Made by a program: the position numbers and the translations under genes. Shown one piece after another: positions 22,957 to 33,071 of a stretch of 64,000 nucleotides of DNA (within the stretch, counting starts at the first letter, position 1; every line of letters starts with the position of its first letter). The notes beneath the pieces are model-generated. The model was given only the letters and a program-made list of their open reading frames with translations, was not told where the DNA came from and searched no databases. Source of the DNA: Curvularia sp. ZM96 (lineage: Eukaryota > Ascomycota > Dothideomycetes > Pleosporales > Pleosporaceae); assembly GCA_022457065.1 (NCBI GenBank), contig JAJGBQ010000003.1, positions 2,728,001 through 2,792,000 on the forward strand, given 5' to 3'.

Positions 22957-24261
22957 TTAGTTGTCCTGGTTCGTCGAAAGCAGCTTGGCCATCTTCCCCT
23001 CCAACATCCTGACATCATCCCCAACTGTCTTGATGTTGTTCACCATGGTTGTCTCGGCCTTTTTGATGTCCTTCTCCAGAATCTCTAGTTGCCGCTCCCA
23101 CTTCTTGATCTCTTGTTCCTGTGCCGACTGTCGGCGTTCTAGCTCAGTCAAGACCTCATCAGCTTGCCAAGCACTTGTGTGTACAAGTCGTAGCGTGCGT
23201 AACCGTTCGAGGACTAGCGGTAAGATAGGCGACAGTTTTTCAATAGAAGGCAATGTGCCATACAAGGCATTGATCTTCGCTTCTTGATCGGGGTAAGCAG
23301 CTGCGTTGCCATCACTCGAGCCCACGCCAGCTTCTGCCGCCTCCTGCCGCACTTCCTTCAAGTGCTCTGCCTCTGCCGTGAGCTTTTTTATATTCTGCGT
23401 AACTGTGTCTAGATTGTTTGATGCGGCATCTCCAACCAGTCCAAGGGTCTGCTCTAACCGTGTAAGGGTGGTAGACACTGGGAAGGGCGTGTGATCACTT
23501 AGTTCGGGCATCGTATTGCCGTTCAAACCCAGGCTGCCTTCCAATTGTGTTATACGCCTGTCGAACTCGGCCGCCTGGTTCAACACAAATTCCAACTGGC
23601 TCTTTTGCACTTGTGTCCCTGGTAATGGGGGTTGGTTCGCAATGGCCTTGCTGAGTTTGGGGCTGGGATCGAACGGCTTATAGCTGTCGAATTTCTGTAC
23701 AGTCCGATCGAGTATCGCCTGTGCACCCCGGGCGCCACCTTTGTGTGCAGCGTAAATTGTGTCGACCTTACTGGCTATCATCTCCATCATTTCCTTTGGG
23801 TCCTGCTCTTCGATCTTTGACTTATCCCCGCTCTCGACGTTTCGCTCGTACTCATCCTCTAGCGCCGCCAACTCGCGTTTGATCCTGAGAAGCTTCTGTG
23901 CAAAACCCTCCTCCTCTTCATCGCTGTCGTCGCCTATTATCTCGCCCCGCCGTCGCTGGCGTCGTGTAGATGTGCGATAGGACTGGCGTTGCGCCGTGAT
24001 GTTGTCGGAGAAGTCGACCCCGCGGGCGTCTACTCGAGCAGGCTGGAACAGATTGCGAGCCTGGTCGGGCTGCAGGCGTTGGCGGCGAACTGCCGAATCG
24101 TCATTGTCGTCGTCGTCCTCCTCCTCAGCATCTGACTCGGAGACTGCAGTCGAAGCTTGTATTGTGGACACATCTTCTGCAAGCTCTGGGGTCTCATAGA
24201 TGTCCGGCGCCGTATCAATTCCTGGGAGGTTGTCGTATTTTGGTCTTGTCGCTTCAGACAT
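22957..24261 (-). CDS. JNM1: Dynamitin, dynactin p50 subunit
   Basis: Single exon, 434 residues. The N-terminus KYDNLPGIDTAPDIYET is the dynamitin signature that binds the Arp1 filament shoulder. The rest is acidic and then predominantly coiled coil (RIKRELAALEDEYERNV; IKKLTAEAEHLKEVRQ; ELERRQSAQEQEIKKWER), as expected for the p50 subunit. Dynactin activates cytoplasmic dynein for nuclear and organelle movement in hyphae. Length agrees with animal and fungal dynamitins (about 400-450). Start chosen at the ATG directly before the signature. Confidence 0.92.
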   Translation of the reverse strand: MSEATRPKYDNLPGIDTAPDIYETPELAEDVSTIQASTAVSESDAEEEDDDDNDDSAVRRQRLQPDQARNLFQPARVDARGVDFSDNITAQRQSYRTSTRRQRRRGEIIGDDSDEEEEGFAQKLLRIKRELAALEDEYERNVESGDKSKIEEQDPKEMMEMIASKVDTIYAAHKGGARGAQAILDRTVQKFDSYKPFDPSPKLSKAIANQPPLPGTQVQKSQLEFVLNQAAEFDRRITQLEGSLGLNGNTMPELSDHTPFPVSTTLTRLEQTLGLVGDAASNNLDTVTQNIKKLTAEAEHLKEVRQEAAEAGVGSSDGNAAAYPDQEAKINALYGTLPSIEKLSPILPLVLERLRTLRLVHTSAWQADEVLTELERRQSAQEQEIKKWERQLEILEKDIKKAETTMVNNIKTVGDDVRMLEGKMAKLLSTNQDN

Positions 24262-24635
24262 TGTGAAATGGAAGGGTGGGGTTGGCTAGCTGGCCGAAAG
24301 TCGGGGTTTACACTATGGAGGGACGCGTTTCGCTGGAACTATCGCGACGTAGACTAGTCCCCACATGGTTTAGTCACGCAATGACACTACCTTCACATTT
24401 ATACCGAGCTGCGTGATACGCTTTCCTACAAGTGGCATTCACGATTTATGTATCATAGTTGCAAATACCCTCAATATTAACAAAGCATAGAAAGTATTTT
24501 CAATCTATCAATCTTCTGATAATCCGCCTTTCTCAACTATCAATCGAGGCAAGCCTATATTGCATACCCGCAAGCGAAAGATACAGCTAGAAACCCCCAG
24601 GCTTTCCAAGGGTATTAGCCTGATGACCATGGCGA

Positions 24636-25085
24636 CTACATACTTTGTAGCATGTTCTCCACGATCAACTCGTCGCAGTAAGCTGGAAAGATCTGATCAA
24701 CAACGTCTGCAATCCATCGAGGGGGTACTCGAACACCAAAATGCATCTTAGAGCATTCTCTGAGATTGAGACCTGCGTGGGTAAAGACAATGTCGTGCTT
24801 CACGCCGTGCAACTTTTATATCTGTCTCCATGCATCTTCGTCATGAGGAACGCATAGTTGTAGTTGCCACTCCCCTTAATATCAAATACTTTTGTCGAAA
24901 CTAGTACGTGATTGAGTTTTTTTATAGTACCACATTATAAACCTACATCGATTTCCAAAGTCTATGTGATTGCCTTCTCCAATTGGAAGCTTCTTCCACC
25001 GCTTAAACCTATATGGCATTAATGAGTGCGGATGGTTTGGAATCTCAGGTAGATCATCATTTGTATGGGAGTTTTCTTTTAGAAG
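24636..25085 (-). pseudogene. Degenerate gene of unknown family
   Basis: Two minus-strand blocks read like protein-coding sequence. Block 1, from 25085 downward, gives segments such as DLPEIPNHPHSLMPYRF and KLPIGEGNHIDFGNR. Block 2 (24875-24636) reads EWQLQLCVPHDEDAWRQI, then an in-frame TAA, then KLHGVKHDIVFTHAGLNL and VPPRWIADVVDQIFP to a TAG at 24638-24636. A GTAGGT donor after the block 1 Arg codon and an AAG acceptor before block 2 would join them in phase (about 72-nt intron). The internal TAA could derive from CAA by C-to-T change. Upstream of block 1 there is a stop and no start codon. I do not recognise the family. Confidence 0.4.
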
Positions 25086-25222
25086 TCACGTTCCATGCTG
25101 CGATATTGTCTCAGCAGACTTGGCATGGCACAACCCAATCCAAGCCAAAACAGTATGTGGTCACGCGAGACTGTTGCATTGCAAATGTCAGGTTATATTC
25201 GAAGCTTGTCTTACGATGTGAT

Positions 25223-26388
25223 CTACGCCTGCACCTTGAATGTACGGCCACTGGCCGTCTTGCGCTCCTTCTCTTCCGCCTCGGGTCGAGCTCGGCGGAG
25301 GACTAGACATGTCAGCGTACAAGCTCAACAAGAACATACATGTGGTAGGCATACCTTGAAGGAAGTCGGCAGTCCTCTTGCGCATCCTCGAGTGGATAAA
25401 AGCTTTGGAAGCCTTGATGTGGTAATGGAAGTAGTCGCGGAAGGTTTGGATGTGTGAGATGACATCGGCTCGGCGTTGGTTTGTGAGGTGACGAGGGAAA
25501 AGAACTACATCAGTCAGCTATGCACAGCTATGAACACGTTTCACTGCAGGCCTGCGTACCAAAGGTGATGTAGCCAATGTCGGCGGAGCCGGATGTGTCG
25601 ACTCCGGGAATGCCCTGCAGCTCGAGTGGTGGGTCGTTCCTGAACAGCACTTGAGGTGCATTTTGGATAGCTCTCCGCCTTGCGTCGACAAACTCCTGGA
25701 GGAAAACCTTTCCAAATATCCTGTCCGTCTCTTCCCGGAACACGGTTGAGAAAATGACGGTGACACGGTCGTGGCTGGCCTTGACGTAGATGGCCTCTTC
25801 TTCTCGGTAGTGGATTGCTCGTACATCACCACCCTCCTTCACACCTTGCGGCGCTGACTCGGATGTGTATTTGGAAGCCTCCTCTTGGAGCTGGTGGAAC
25901 TCGTCGAAAGCCTGCTCGAAAGGTGCGGCCATGGCGTTTCGCTTGAGGAGGGCTATGCGGCGAACCAGATCATCCTTAGCCTCTGCATACCGTCAGCACT
26001 TTCCTTTGCCCATGCAGAGTCATTCGCACCCTGATCCTCTGGCAAGTTCTCCAGATCTACGAGCACAGAGAAGTCGTATCCAGATTCTGGTTCCACGATG
26101 TACGGCCCATACTCGCGCTCCAAAACAGATTGCGCACCGTACTGGACGAGTTCCTTGAAGCATTTGACGTGCAGCGACACGAGGATCTTGGTTTTGCTCT
26201 CCGGGGTTGAGATGTGGAAGGTGACGTTGTCAAAGTCGGAGACGACCTGGTCAATGTTGGCTGGGGCTCCTCTGTGTGCTGTTAGCTACCTGGCAGCGGA
26301 GCGGGAGGCAGCGGGGCACGGCGTACCCATTGACACGGTCCCTGAGCAGGGACTCGATGAGAACATTCTGGTAGTCGAGAAGAAGCAT
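25223..26388 (-). CDS. ARPC2: Arp2/3 complex subunit 2 (p34-Arc)
   Basis: Five exons (26388-26327, 26271-26030, 25982-25560, 25504-25355, 25302-25223) join in phase to 318 residues; introns are 47-57 nt. The product begins [18 protein letters not shown] and continues with [106 protein letters not shown] and [20 protein letters not shown], all matching p34-Arc along its whole length. It forms the core of the Arp2/3 complex with ARPC4 and contacts the mother actin filament. An in-frame upstream ATG at 26578 would add 63 poorly conserved residues; I prefer 26388. Divergent from UTP12. Confidence 0.94.
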
Positions 26389-26704
26389 GGCGGCGATTGC
26401 AGCTTCTCGTAGGGAGTGGGGGAGTGTTGGTGTTGTCGGGCGGGGAGCTCTCAAGTCGGGCGGTGATGCGGAGGACGGAGGTGCGCTGTAGTGATGCTGG
26501 AAGGTGGGCCTAGCGCCAGCCGTGGGGTCAGGCCCTTGTCTAAAAAGTTTCCAGAACCATGCGAACTTGTATCTCGACATTCACCACCGGCGCATAGGCG
26601 CACATATTTCGCTACGAGCGCCATGAGCAGAGATAATCGCGCCTAATACCATCGAGATAACCTATTTTACATATTACTAGGCTATTTTGTGAGTGCGGCA
26701 CAGC
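26389..26704. promoter_or_regulatory. Shared divergent promoter ARPC2 / UTP12
   Basis: A 316-bp interval between the two start codons, hence the promoter region and 5' leaders of both genes. The minus-strand frame stays open through 26578, so part of it could encode an N-terminal extension of ARPC2. Confidence 0.45.
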
Positions 26705-29647
26705 ATGGTCAAATCTTATAGGTAATGCGCACCTGCAGCGCAACCCATGCAAAGCTTCAGCTGACCTTCACACAGCAAGTATGAGCAGACCGACGCGTTC
26801 GGTGTGGTCGCGACTGCGACCTCGAACATTGTCTGGACTCCGGAAGGCCTGACCCAGCCGGGCTCCAATCGCCCTGCTGGTGCTGGGCGCGCATACGCCG
26901 CCGCGAACGAGGAGGTCTTGTGCTGGGATATAAAGAAGGGTGAGCTTGTGAGCAGATGGCGCGACAACTCTTGCACTGAAGAAGTCACCGTCATTCGGCG
27001 AAGCGAGGTGGACCCAGATGTTTTCGCCGTTGGCTACGCAGATGGAAGCATCCGTATTTGGGATGCGCGAACGTCGACCGTCATCATCAGCTTCAACGGA
27101 CATAAGTCAGCAGTCACAGTCCTTGCTTTTGACCAAACGGGAGTCCGGTTAGCGAGTGGTTCCAAGGACACAGACATCATCATATGGGACCTGGTCTCGG
27201 AGACAGGCCTGTTTAAACTGAGAGGGCACAAGGGTCAGATCACAGGTCTGCACTTTATTCATCCCGAAAATGCGCCACAAGAAGATGGCGCGGGCGACGA
27301 AGATGTTGACATGGACCCGGACCAAGCGTTCCTGCTCTCCACTAGCAAGGATGCGCTGATTAAGATCTGGGACGTCACGACCCAACACTGCATCGAGACA
27401 CACATAGCGCAAACCAACGGAGAGTGCTGGGCGCTCGGTGTCTCGCCGGATGGTAGTGGTTGTATCACAGCCGGCAACGACGGCGAGCTCAAGGTGTGGG
27501 CGATCGACCAAGCCGGTTTGCGAAAAGCCAGTTCGAAGATTGGTGAAGCAGCAGACCTGGAATATCTCACCCCAAGGGGTATCCTATACCGACAGGGCAA
27601 GGACAGAACACAGGGCATCTCATTCTATTCGAAAGCCGACTACATCGCGGTGCATGGTGCGGAGAAGGCTGTCGAGATTTGGCGCATAAAGACTCCAGAA
27701 GAGGTCAGGAAGAGCCTGATCAGGAAGAGAAAGAGGAAGAGGGAAAAGGCCAAGAACGAGATGAAAGAAGACGCTCAAGAAGAGGCTGATGCCGACGAGA
27801 AGGTTAACGTAGCTGATGCTGAGATTGGTGAAGTATTTGTGCCTTATGTGACGGTACGGACGGCTGGAAAGGTGCGGTCGGTGGCATGGATGCATGTCAA
27901 AGGAACCAAGAAGCTGCAGCTTCTTGTCGGAACCAACAACAACCTCATCGATGTCTACGAAGTGCCGCAAAAAAGCAAGTCAAAGAGCGAGGAAACCCCT
28001 GACTACTCGCGAACATTGGCTGTCGAACTCTCTGGGCACAGAAACGACGTGCGAGCTCTCGCACTTAGCTCAGACGACCGCATGTTAGCATCCGCATCGA
28101 GTGGAGGCCTCAAGATCTGGAATGTGAGGACACAAAATTGTTTACGCACGCTCGAGTGTGGGTACGCTCTCTGCTGCGCATTCCTTCCAGGAGACAAGAT
28201 AGTTGTTGTAGGAACGAAAGACGGCGACATTGAGTTGTACGATATCGCAGCATCCACACTGCTCGACAAGATTTCCGCGCACGAAGGAGCTGTATGGACT
28301 ATGCAGGTGCACCCTGACGGCAAGTCACTCATCACTGGAAGTGCCGACAAATCAGTCAAGTTCTGGAACTTTGAAATTGTTCAAGAAGAGATACCAGGAA
28401 CCAAGCGAACAACACCTCGTCTTAAGCTCATTCAGTCCCGCATTCTCAAGGTCAATGACGACGTTCTGAGCGTGCAATTTTCGCCTGACTCACGGTTACT
28501 GGCCGTCGCCACCCTCGACAATACCGTCAAAGTCTTCTTTGTGGACTCGTTGAAGCTCTTCCTCAATCTTTACGGCCACAAGCTGCCTGTACTCAACATG
28601 TCCATCTCCAGCGATAGCAAACTCATCGCTACTTGTTCCGCTGACAAGAACGTGCGTATATGGGGCCTGGACTTTGGAGACTGCCATAAAGCACTCTTCG
28701 GCCATGAGGACAGCATTATGCAGATCTCCTTCATTCCACACCCAGTCGATGGTGAGGAACGACACATTCTCTTTAGCGCCAGTAAAGACAGGACAATCAA
28801 GAGCTGGGACGGCGACAAATTCCAGCAGATTCAGAAATTCAAGGGCCACCACGGCGAGATCTGGGCGATGACTGTAGCGCGGACAGGTGACTTTATTGTT
28901 ACAGCCAGTCATGACAAGAGCATCCGCATTTGGACAAAGTCGGATGAGCCTATCTTCTTGGAAGAAGAGAGGGAAAGAGAACTAGAAGAAATGTACGAAA
29001 AGACGCTTGCGGCAAACCTCGATGACGAAGACGACCCCAACGGTGAACGCGCCGAAGCAGTCGACGCCAGCAAACAAACCATCACCACCCTCACAGCCGG
29101 TGAACGCATCCAAGAAGCCTTGGACCTAGGTGTGGCAGACTTGGAAATCGTTCGTGACTGGGAAGTCCAAAAGAAGTCCAATCCTAAGATTGCGCCACCA
29201 CAGCGTGATCCTCTCTTCCTCGCTCTAGGAAACATATCTGCCGAACGCCATGTCCTCAACACTATCTCCAAGATTCCTGCCGCTCAACTTCATGATGCAC
29301 TGCTTGTTCTGCCCTTCTCCTCACTACCCGCTCTCTTTACATTCCTGGCCATCTGGGTGCGCAAGCAGTGGAATATTACCCTGACCTGTCGCGTCCTGTT
29401 TTTCATGCTCAAGACACATCAAAAGCAGATTGTTGCGAGTAGAGAGCTGAAAACTGTGATTGAGGGAATGCGTAACGATCTCCGCAATACCTTGGTGGGC
29501 AACAAGGACCTGATTGGGTTCAATGTTGCAGCCATGAGGTTCGTTGGCGAGAGGGTGGATGAGGCACAGTTGGTGAGATGGGAAGATGTAGACAAACTGG
29601 AGGAGGAGAAGAACAGGAAGAAGAGAGGGTTTGTTGATGTAGCATAG
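26705..29647 (+). CDS. UTP12: U3 snoRNP WD40 protein UTP12 (Dip2/WDR3)
   Basis: A tiny first exon (26705-26721, MVKSY) and a long second exon (26776-29647) join in phase to 962 residues. The 54-nt intron starts GTAATG and ends CACAG. The short exon restores the family N-terminus MVKSY...YEQTDAFGVV, missing from the long open frame alone. Two tandem WD40 propellers follow (ASGSKDTDIIIWDL; SFNGHKSAVTVL; ITGSADKSVKFWNF; ATCSADKNVRIWGLDFGDCH; FSASKDRTIKSWDGDKFQ; ASHDKSIRIW), with a Lys/Glu-rich linker, and the C-terminal Utp12 domain (SKIPAAQLHDALLVLPFS). UTP12 belongs to the UTP-B subcomplex of the small-subunit processome for early 18S rRNA processing. Length agrees with yeast Dip2 (943). Confidence 0.95.
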
Positions 29648-29884
29648 AAAATTTCCTTCGAGGCATAAGCTTGGGCGGCGCATTGGTTCTGGTCAAAAAA
29701 TTATATTACCATTGATTGAATTATGGCATGTTGATGAATATATACATTACTACAAGTGTGCCTTCCAAGCGTGTTGGTGCATTATGTTTCGTGAAATTAA
29801 CTTTAATCCGCCCCAGTCTTTTCCCAGCTCTTCAGTCCAATGTTGCTACCAATCTCAACATGATTTGCGCCACTTTTCTTTTAA

Positions 29885-31555
29885 TCAAAACTTCGACTTG
29901 CAGCGAAGCTCAAACTCTTCTTCCTCTTGCCGTACGTTTTGCCACGTCTCAGCAAGCCGCCACAACTTGTCCATTCCGATGTCCTCCAATATGGCGCCTC
30001 TCCCGTTACGATATGCGGCATCGTACTGCTCTTCATCCACTTCCGTCACGCCATTGCTACCAAACACTATAAGTCTGCCGCGATTGACCCAACCCTCGCC
30101 ATTAATGTATCTGATAAATTGGTCCTGCATTGCTCGTGCAGCCTCTCGACTACTCTCATTGAGATGCTCTTCAAAGTTGTTCAAAAGGAGCACAACGTCC
30201 AGTTCGTGAGAAGAAAAGCCTTTGAATGGGCCATCGATAGGATTGGGAACATGGAAGTGATATCGGGAAGCACACTTCGGCGAGCTGCTAGCTTTCCAGC
30301 CCCGATATGCTGCTAATGCTGGCAAGTAGAAACGCAGTTCGCTCACCAGCTCGAGTAAGCGTTCGCTCTCTTGTTTCTTTGGCAAAGGATCATCTAAACC
30401 GTACGCAGCTAGTAGCTTTTGCGATTCTGAAGCCGTGAGACACTTCGTGCATGCTTCTCTGAGTCGGTTCAGCGCACCGGGTGGGTCGAGAACCCTAGCC
30501 TTCAGAACAAGCCCATCGTGGGCTGTATCTCCGATTACAAACTCCTTGCACCAAGAAGGCTTGTGCACTGCACTGTTCCCATCATTCAAGGAAGCTATTG
30601 AGACTTTCTCCGTTAGAAACTCATTGTCGACAGTCGCAGTAAAATGCTGTGCTAGTGGAATCTTCTGAGCAAGCTCTTCAGCATCCATCTCCAGCAGCGC
30701 TCGCCTCCTGCTCTCAGCATCCCCTCTGTCCAGCTTCAGATACGTAGATTGGTCTTCCAGCATTTTCTGCTGCCACCATTTGTTCCGCCATTTCCGCAGT
30801 GTCGCCTCACCGCTCATGACAACCACTCTTTCAAACAACCCTCCTTCTCCAGCAACATTGGCACAAAGTAATGTTGAGAGCGATATCGCACCTGCAGATT
30901 CTCCCGCAGCTGTAATATTATCCGGATCGCCCCCGAATCCCGCAATATGTTGCTTGACCCACCGGAATGCCTGCACCTGATCTTTATACCCCATGTTACC
31001 AGCAGACGCGATATCCTTACCAGCTAGAAAGCCAAAGATGTTGACGCGATAATTTATACCCACCCCAATTACAGGTTTTCCGGTTTCAATACTGCGTTCC
31101 ACGAATCGCCGCATTTGGTACTGCGGCCAGTTATTGGATCCCATGCTAAGGCCTCCTCCGTGGACCCAGACGAAGACTGGCAATCGACGCCCGGTTGTCG
31201 TTCCGGCACTGAGAACAGACCTGGGCACTGTGACATTCAACTGCAGACATTCGAACTCGTCCATTTTTTCTGTTGGACCCTGGCCTTCTGAGCACTCAAG
31301 GATCGCGTCACCAGTCAGTGTTAGATCCCAGGCCTGTGCGCCGCGGTGCTGGGGACATGATGGGCCGAAGTGAGTGGCGTCTACCACGCCATCGGGCCCT
31401 TCTTTCAACGCCTCACGGTTGGGCGTTGGCTCTTGGTATCGTCCCGGTATGCATGCGTATTTGAGGTTCCGGAACTCAAGGGTTGATGCTGAGAGCTTTC
31501 CGCGGAGGGTTTGGTTCAGGGTGGTATGGCGAAGTTCATCTGGTTTTGAGGACAT
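29885..31555 (-). CDS. Type B carboxylesterase/lipase
   Basis: Single exon, 556 residues, alpha/beta-hydrolase of the cholinesterase/carboxylesterase B family. Oxyanion-hole motif HGGG at 132-135; nucleophile Ser220 in GESAGA; the early segment DEFECLQLNVTVP corresponds to the family's second signature (E-D-C-L-x-L-N-V) with Phe-Glu in place of Glu-Asp; the catalytic His is probably in SSHELDVVLLL. There is no signal peptide, so a cytosolic enzyme is likely. The substrate (an ester, perhaps xenobiotic or secondary-metabolite derived) cannot be deduced. Start taken at the first ATG; the sequence is collinear with the family from LRGKL onward. Convergent with UTP12 (237 bp apart). Confidence 0.88.
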   Translation of the reverse strand: MSSKPDELRHTTLNQTLRGKLSASTLEFRNLKYACIPGRYQEPTPNREALKEGPDGVVDATHFGPSCPQHRGAQAWDLTLTGDAILECSEGQGPTEKMDEFECLQLNVTVPRSVLSAGTTTGRRLPVFVWVHGGGLSMGSNNWPQYQMRRFVERSIETGKPVIGVGINYRVNIFGFLAGKDIASAGNMGYKDQVQAFRWVKQHIAGFGGDPDNITAAGESAGAISLSTLLCANVAGEGGLFERVVVMSGEATLRKWRNKWWQQKMLEDQSTYLKLDRGDAESRRRALLEMDAEELAQKIPLAQHFTATVDNEFLTEKVSIASLNDGNSAVHKPSWCKEFVIGDTAHDGLVLKARVLDPPGALNRLREACTKCLTASESQKLLAAYGLDDPLPKKQESERLLELVSELRFYLPALAAYRGWKASSSPKCASRYHFHVPNPIDGPFKGFSSHELDVVLLLNNFEEHLNESSREAARAMQDQFIRYINGEGWVNRGRLIVFGSNGVTEVDEEQYDAAYRNGRGAILEDIGMDKLWRLAETWQNVRQEEEEFELRCKSKF

Positions 31556-33071
31556 GGTTATTGTGGGAATGCATACATGCTGCTTGAGGAATCTTGAAGG
31601 TAAGATTTAGTATTTACAGAATACTTCGTTATTAACATTGTAACGATCCGCCTTGTATTGCTTCCCCGGAATGCCAGATAGAGATGTGGGGTGATGTGGG
31701 GCTTGTACCTCGGCAATAGCAGTGAAGCTATTGAAGTGGATGTAGTAGATGGTTACATAACTGCACTTGAATCAAGTGTTTGTGTGAGTGATCTAGCAGA
31801 TGGGTAGTATATTGAGTCAAATTGTGATCTGACCTAGTCACTATACTAAGGAAACTGAAACTGTAGGCTAGGCACGTCACTTTATCCTGGTATTCACTGT
31901 AGCTTCAATTGTGCTCACTCAAGCCCATTTGTAGTAACACTATGAGGAATGGAAAGCCTTCTCGGCGAATTCTGCTGCGTCGTTGTTCGATATCCAGCTT
32001 TTGACGATCAGCTCCATTTAGATGTAGGATATGAATCAAAAGAAGGCCTACCTAGATATCTCACGACCGAGTCGATGTTTTAATGATAGTAATCAGTCAT
32101 AATACATTGATCTCAAAGTTAAAATTAGTCACATTTGCTTGTATTGGTCCTAAATGTTACTTTGCGCTACTCATGCGTTGCTATACACAGTACCCGTTAT
32201 TGGAACGACCCAGGTACAGGTAGCACATGAGCCACAAGGTAAAGCGAGTTACGCTACGTTCTCTGCTGCAATAGCTTGTAAGCTGGAATTGCATACACAA
32301 AGGTCTAGAACCCATCATTACGCCGAGCCCTCCCCCACGCCTTCATCCATTCACTGCAACATGGCTCAACACCGTCAAATCAACCACGACGCTAGGTTCG
32401 GCCCGACGGGGCTCAGCTCGACGTTGTTATCTTTCGACTTCGCAGGCTTATCCTGCGAAAAGGAAGAAGGCGTAACCAGTTCAAGCTGTAATAGCCGAGA
32501 ATGGGGCTGAAAGTGCGGGGCCAACTATGTACGATTCATTTAAATGTATCGAGTATCTTCTCTAAGTAAATGTGGCGGCCAGTAGCATCTAGACATGTTG
32601 CCTCATGCGTGCTAAAAGCCTTCACATAGCCGGAGATACTCTGCGTCACCACTACTCTTGGTATGTCTACCGAGGCGCCTGCTCAGCCTCGTGCCCTATA
32701 CATTATGCAGTGCTACCATACCCATCACTGAGGCGTACTTCCCATCGCGTAATTGGGGCGGATTTTCAGGCTTTCTGTGTGGTGAGAGATCCCAGTAGCG
32801 TGTTTGGCGAATTGGAGCTGCCATATCTTCAGCTTCTGTCTGCCTAATGCAATGCGAGATAGGCATAGCCCAATCTAGATATCTCAGTATGAGCTTACCA
32901 CACCTTGTAGTAGTTTGATGTAGCTTGGCATGCTTGGAAGTCAAGGTATAGACGATAGCTGAAAAGAAGAGTAATCTATTAAACTTATCAGGGTCGGTGC
33001 TGGGCCCTCTTCTCTATCTCCATAGCTTGAGCCTATGCATAGGGACCAATCTCTCCTGCTCTTAATTCATA
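31556..33071. other. Intergenic, 1.5 kb
   Basis: Contains promoters of the divergent esterase and DUF3176 genes. A short hairpin (TTCGCAGG-CTTAT-CCTGCGAA, 32439-32459) sits inside a 49-codon frame starting at 32361 (MAQHRQINHDARFG); neither has other support. No transposon, tRNA or conserved exon seen. Confidence 0.4.

Noticed and set aside
32361..32510. 49-codon frame starting MAQHRQINH
   Set aside because: Contains a hairpin, no conservation evidence, no supporting signals.
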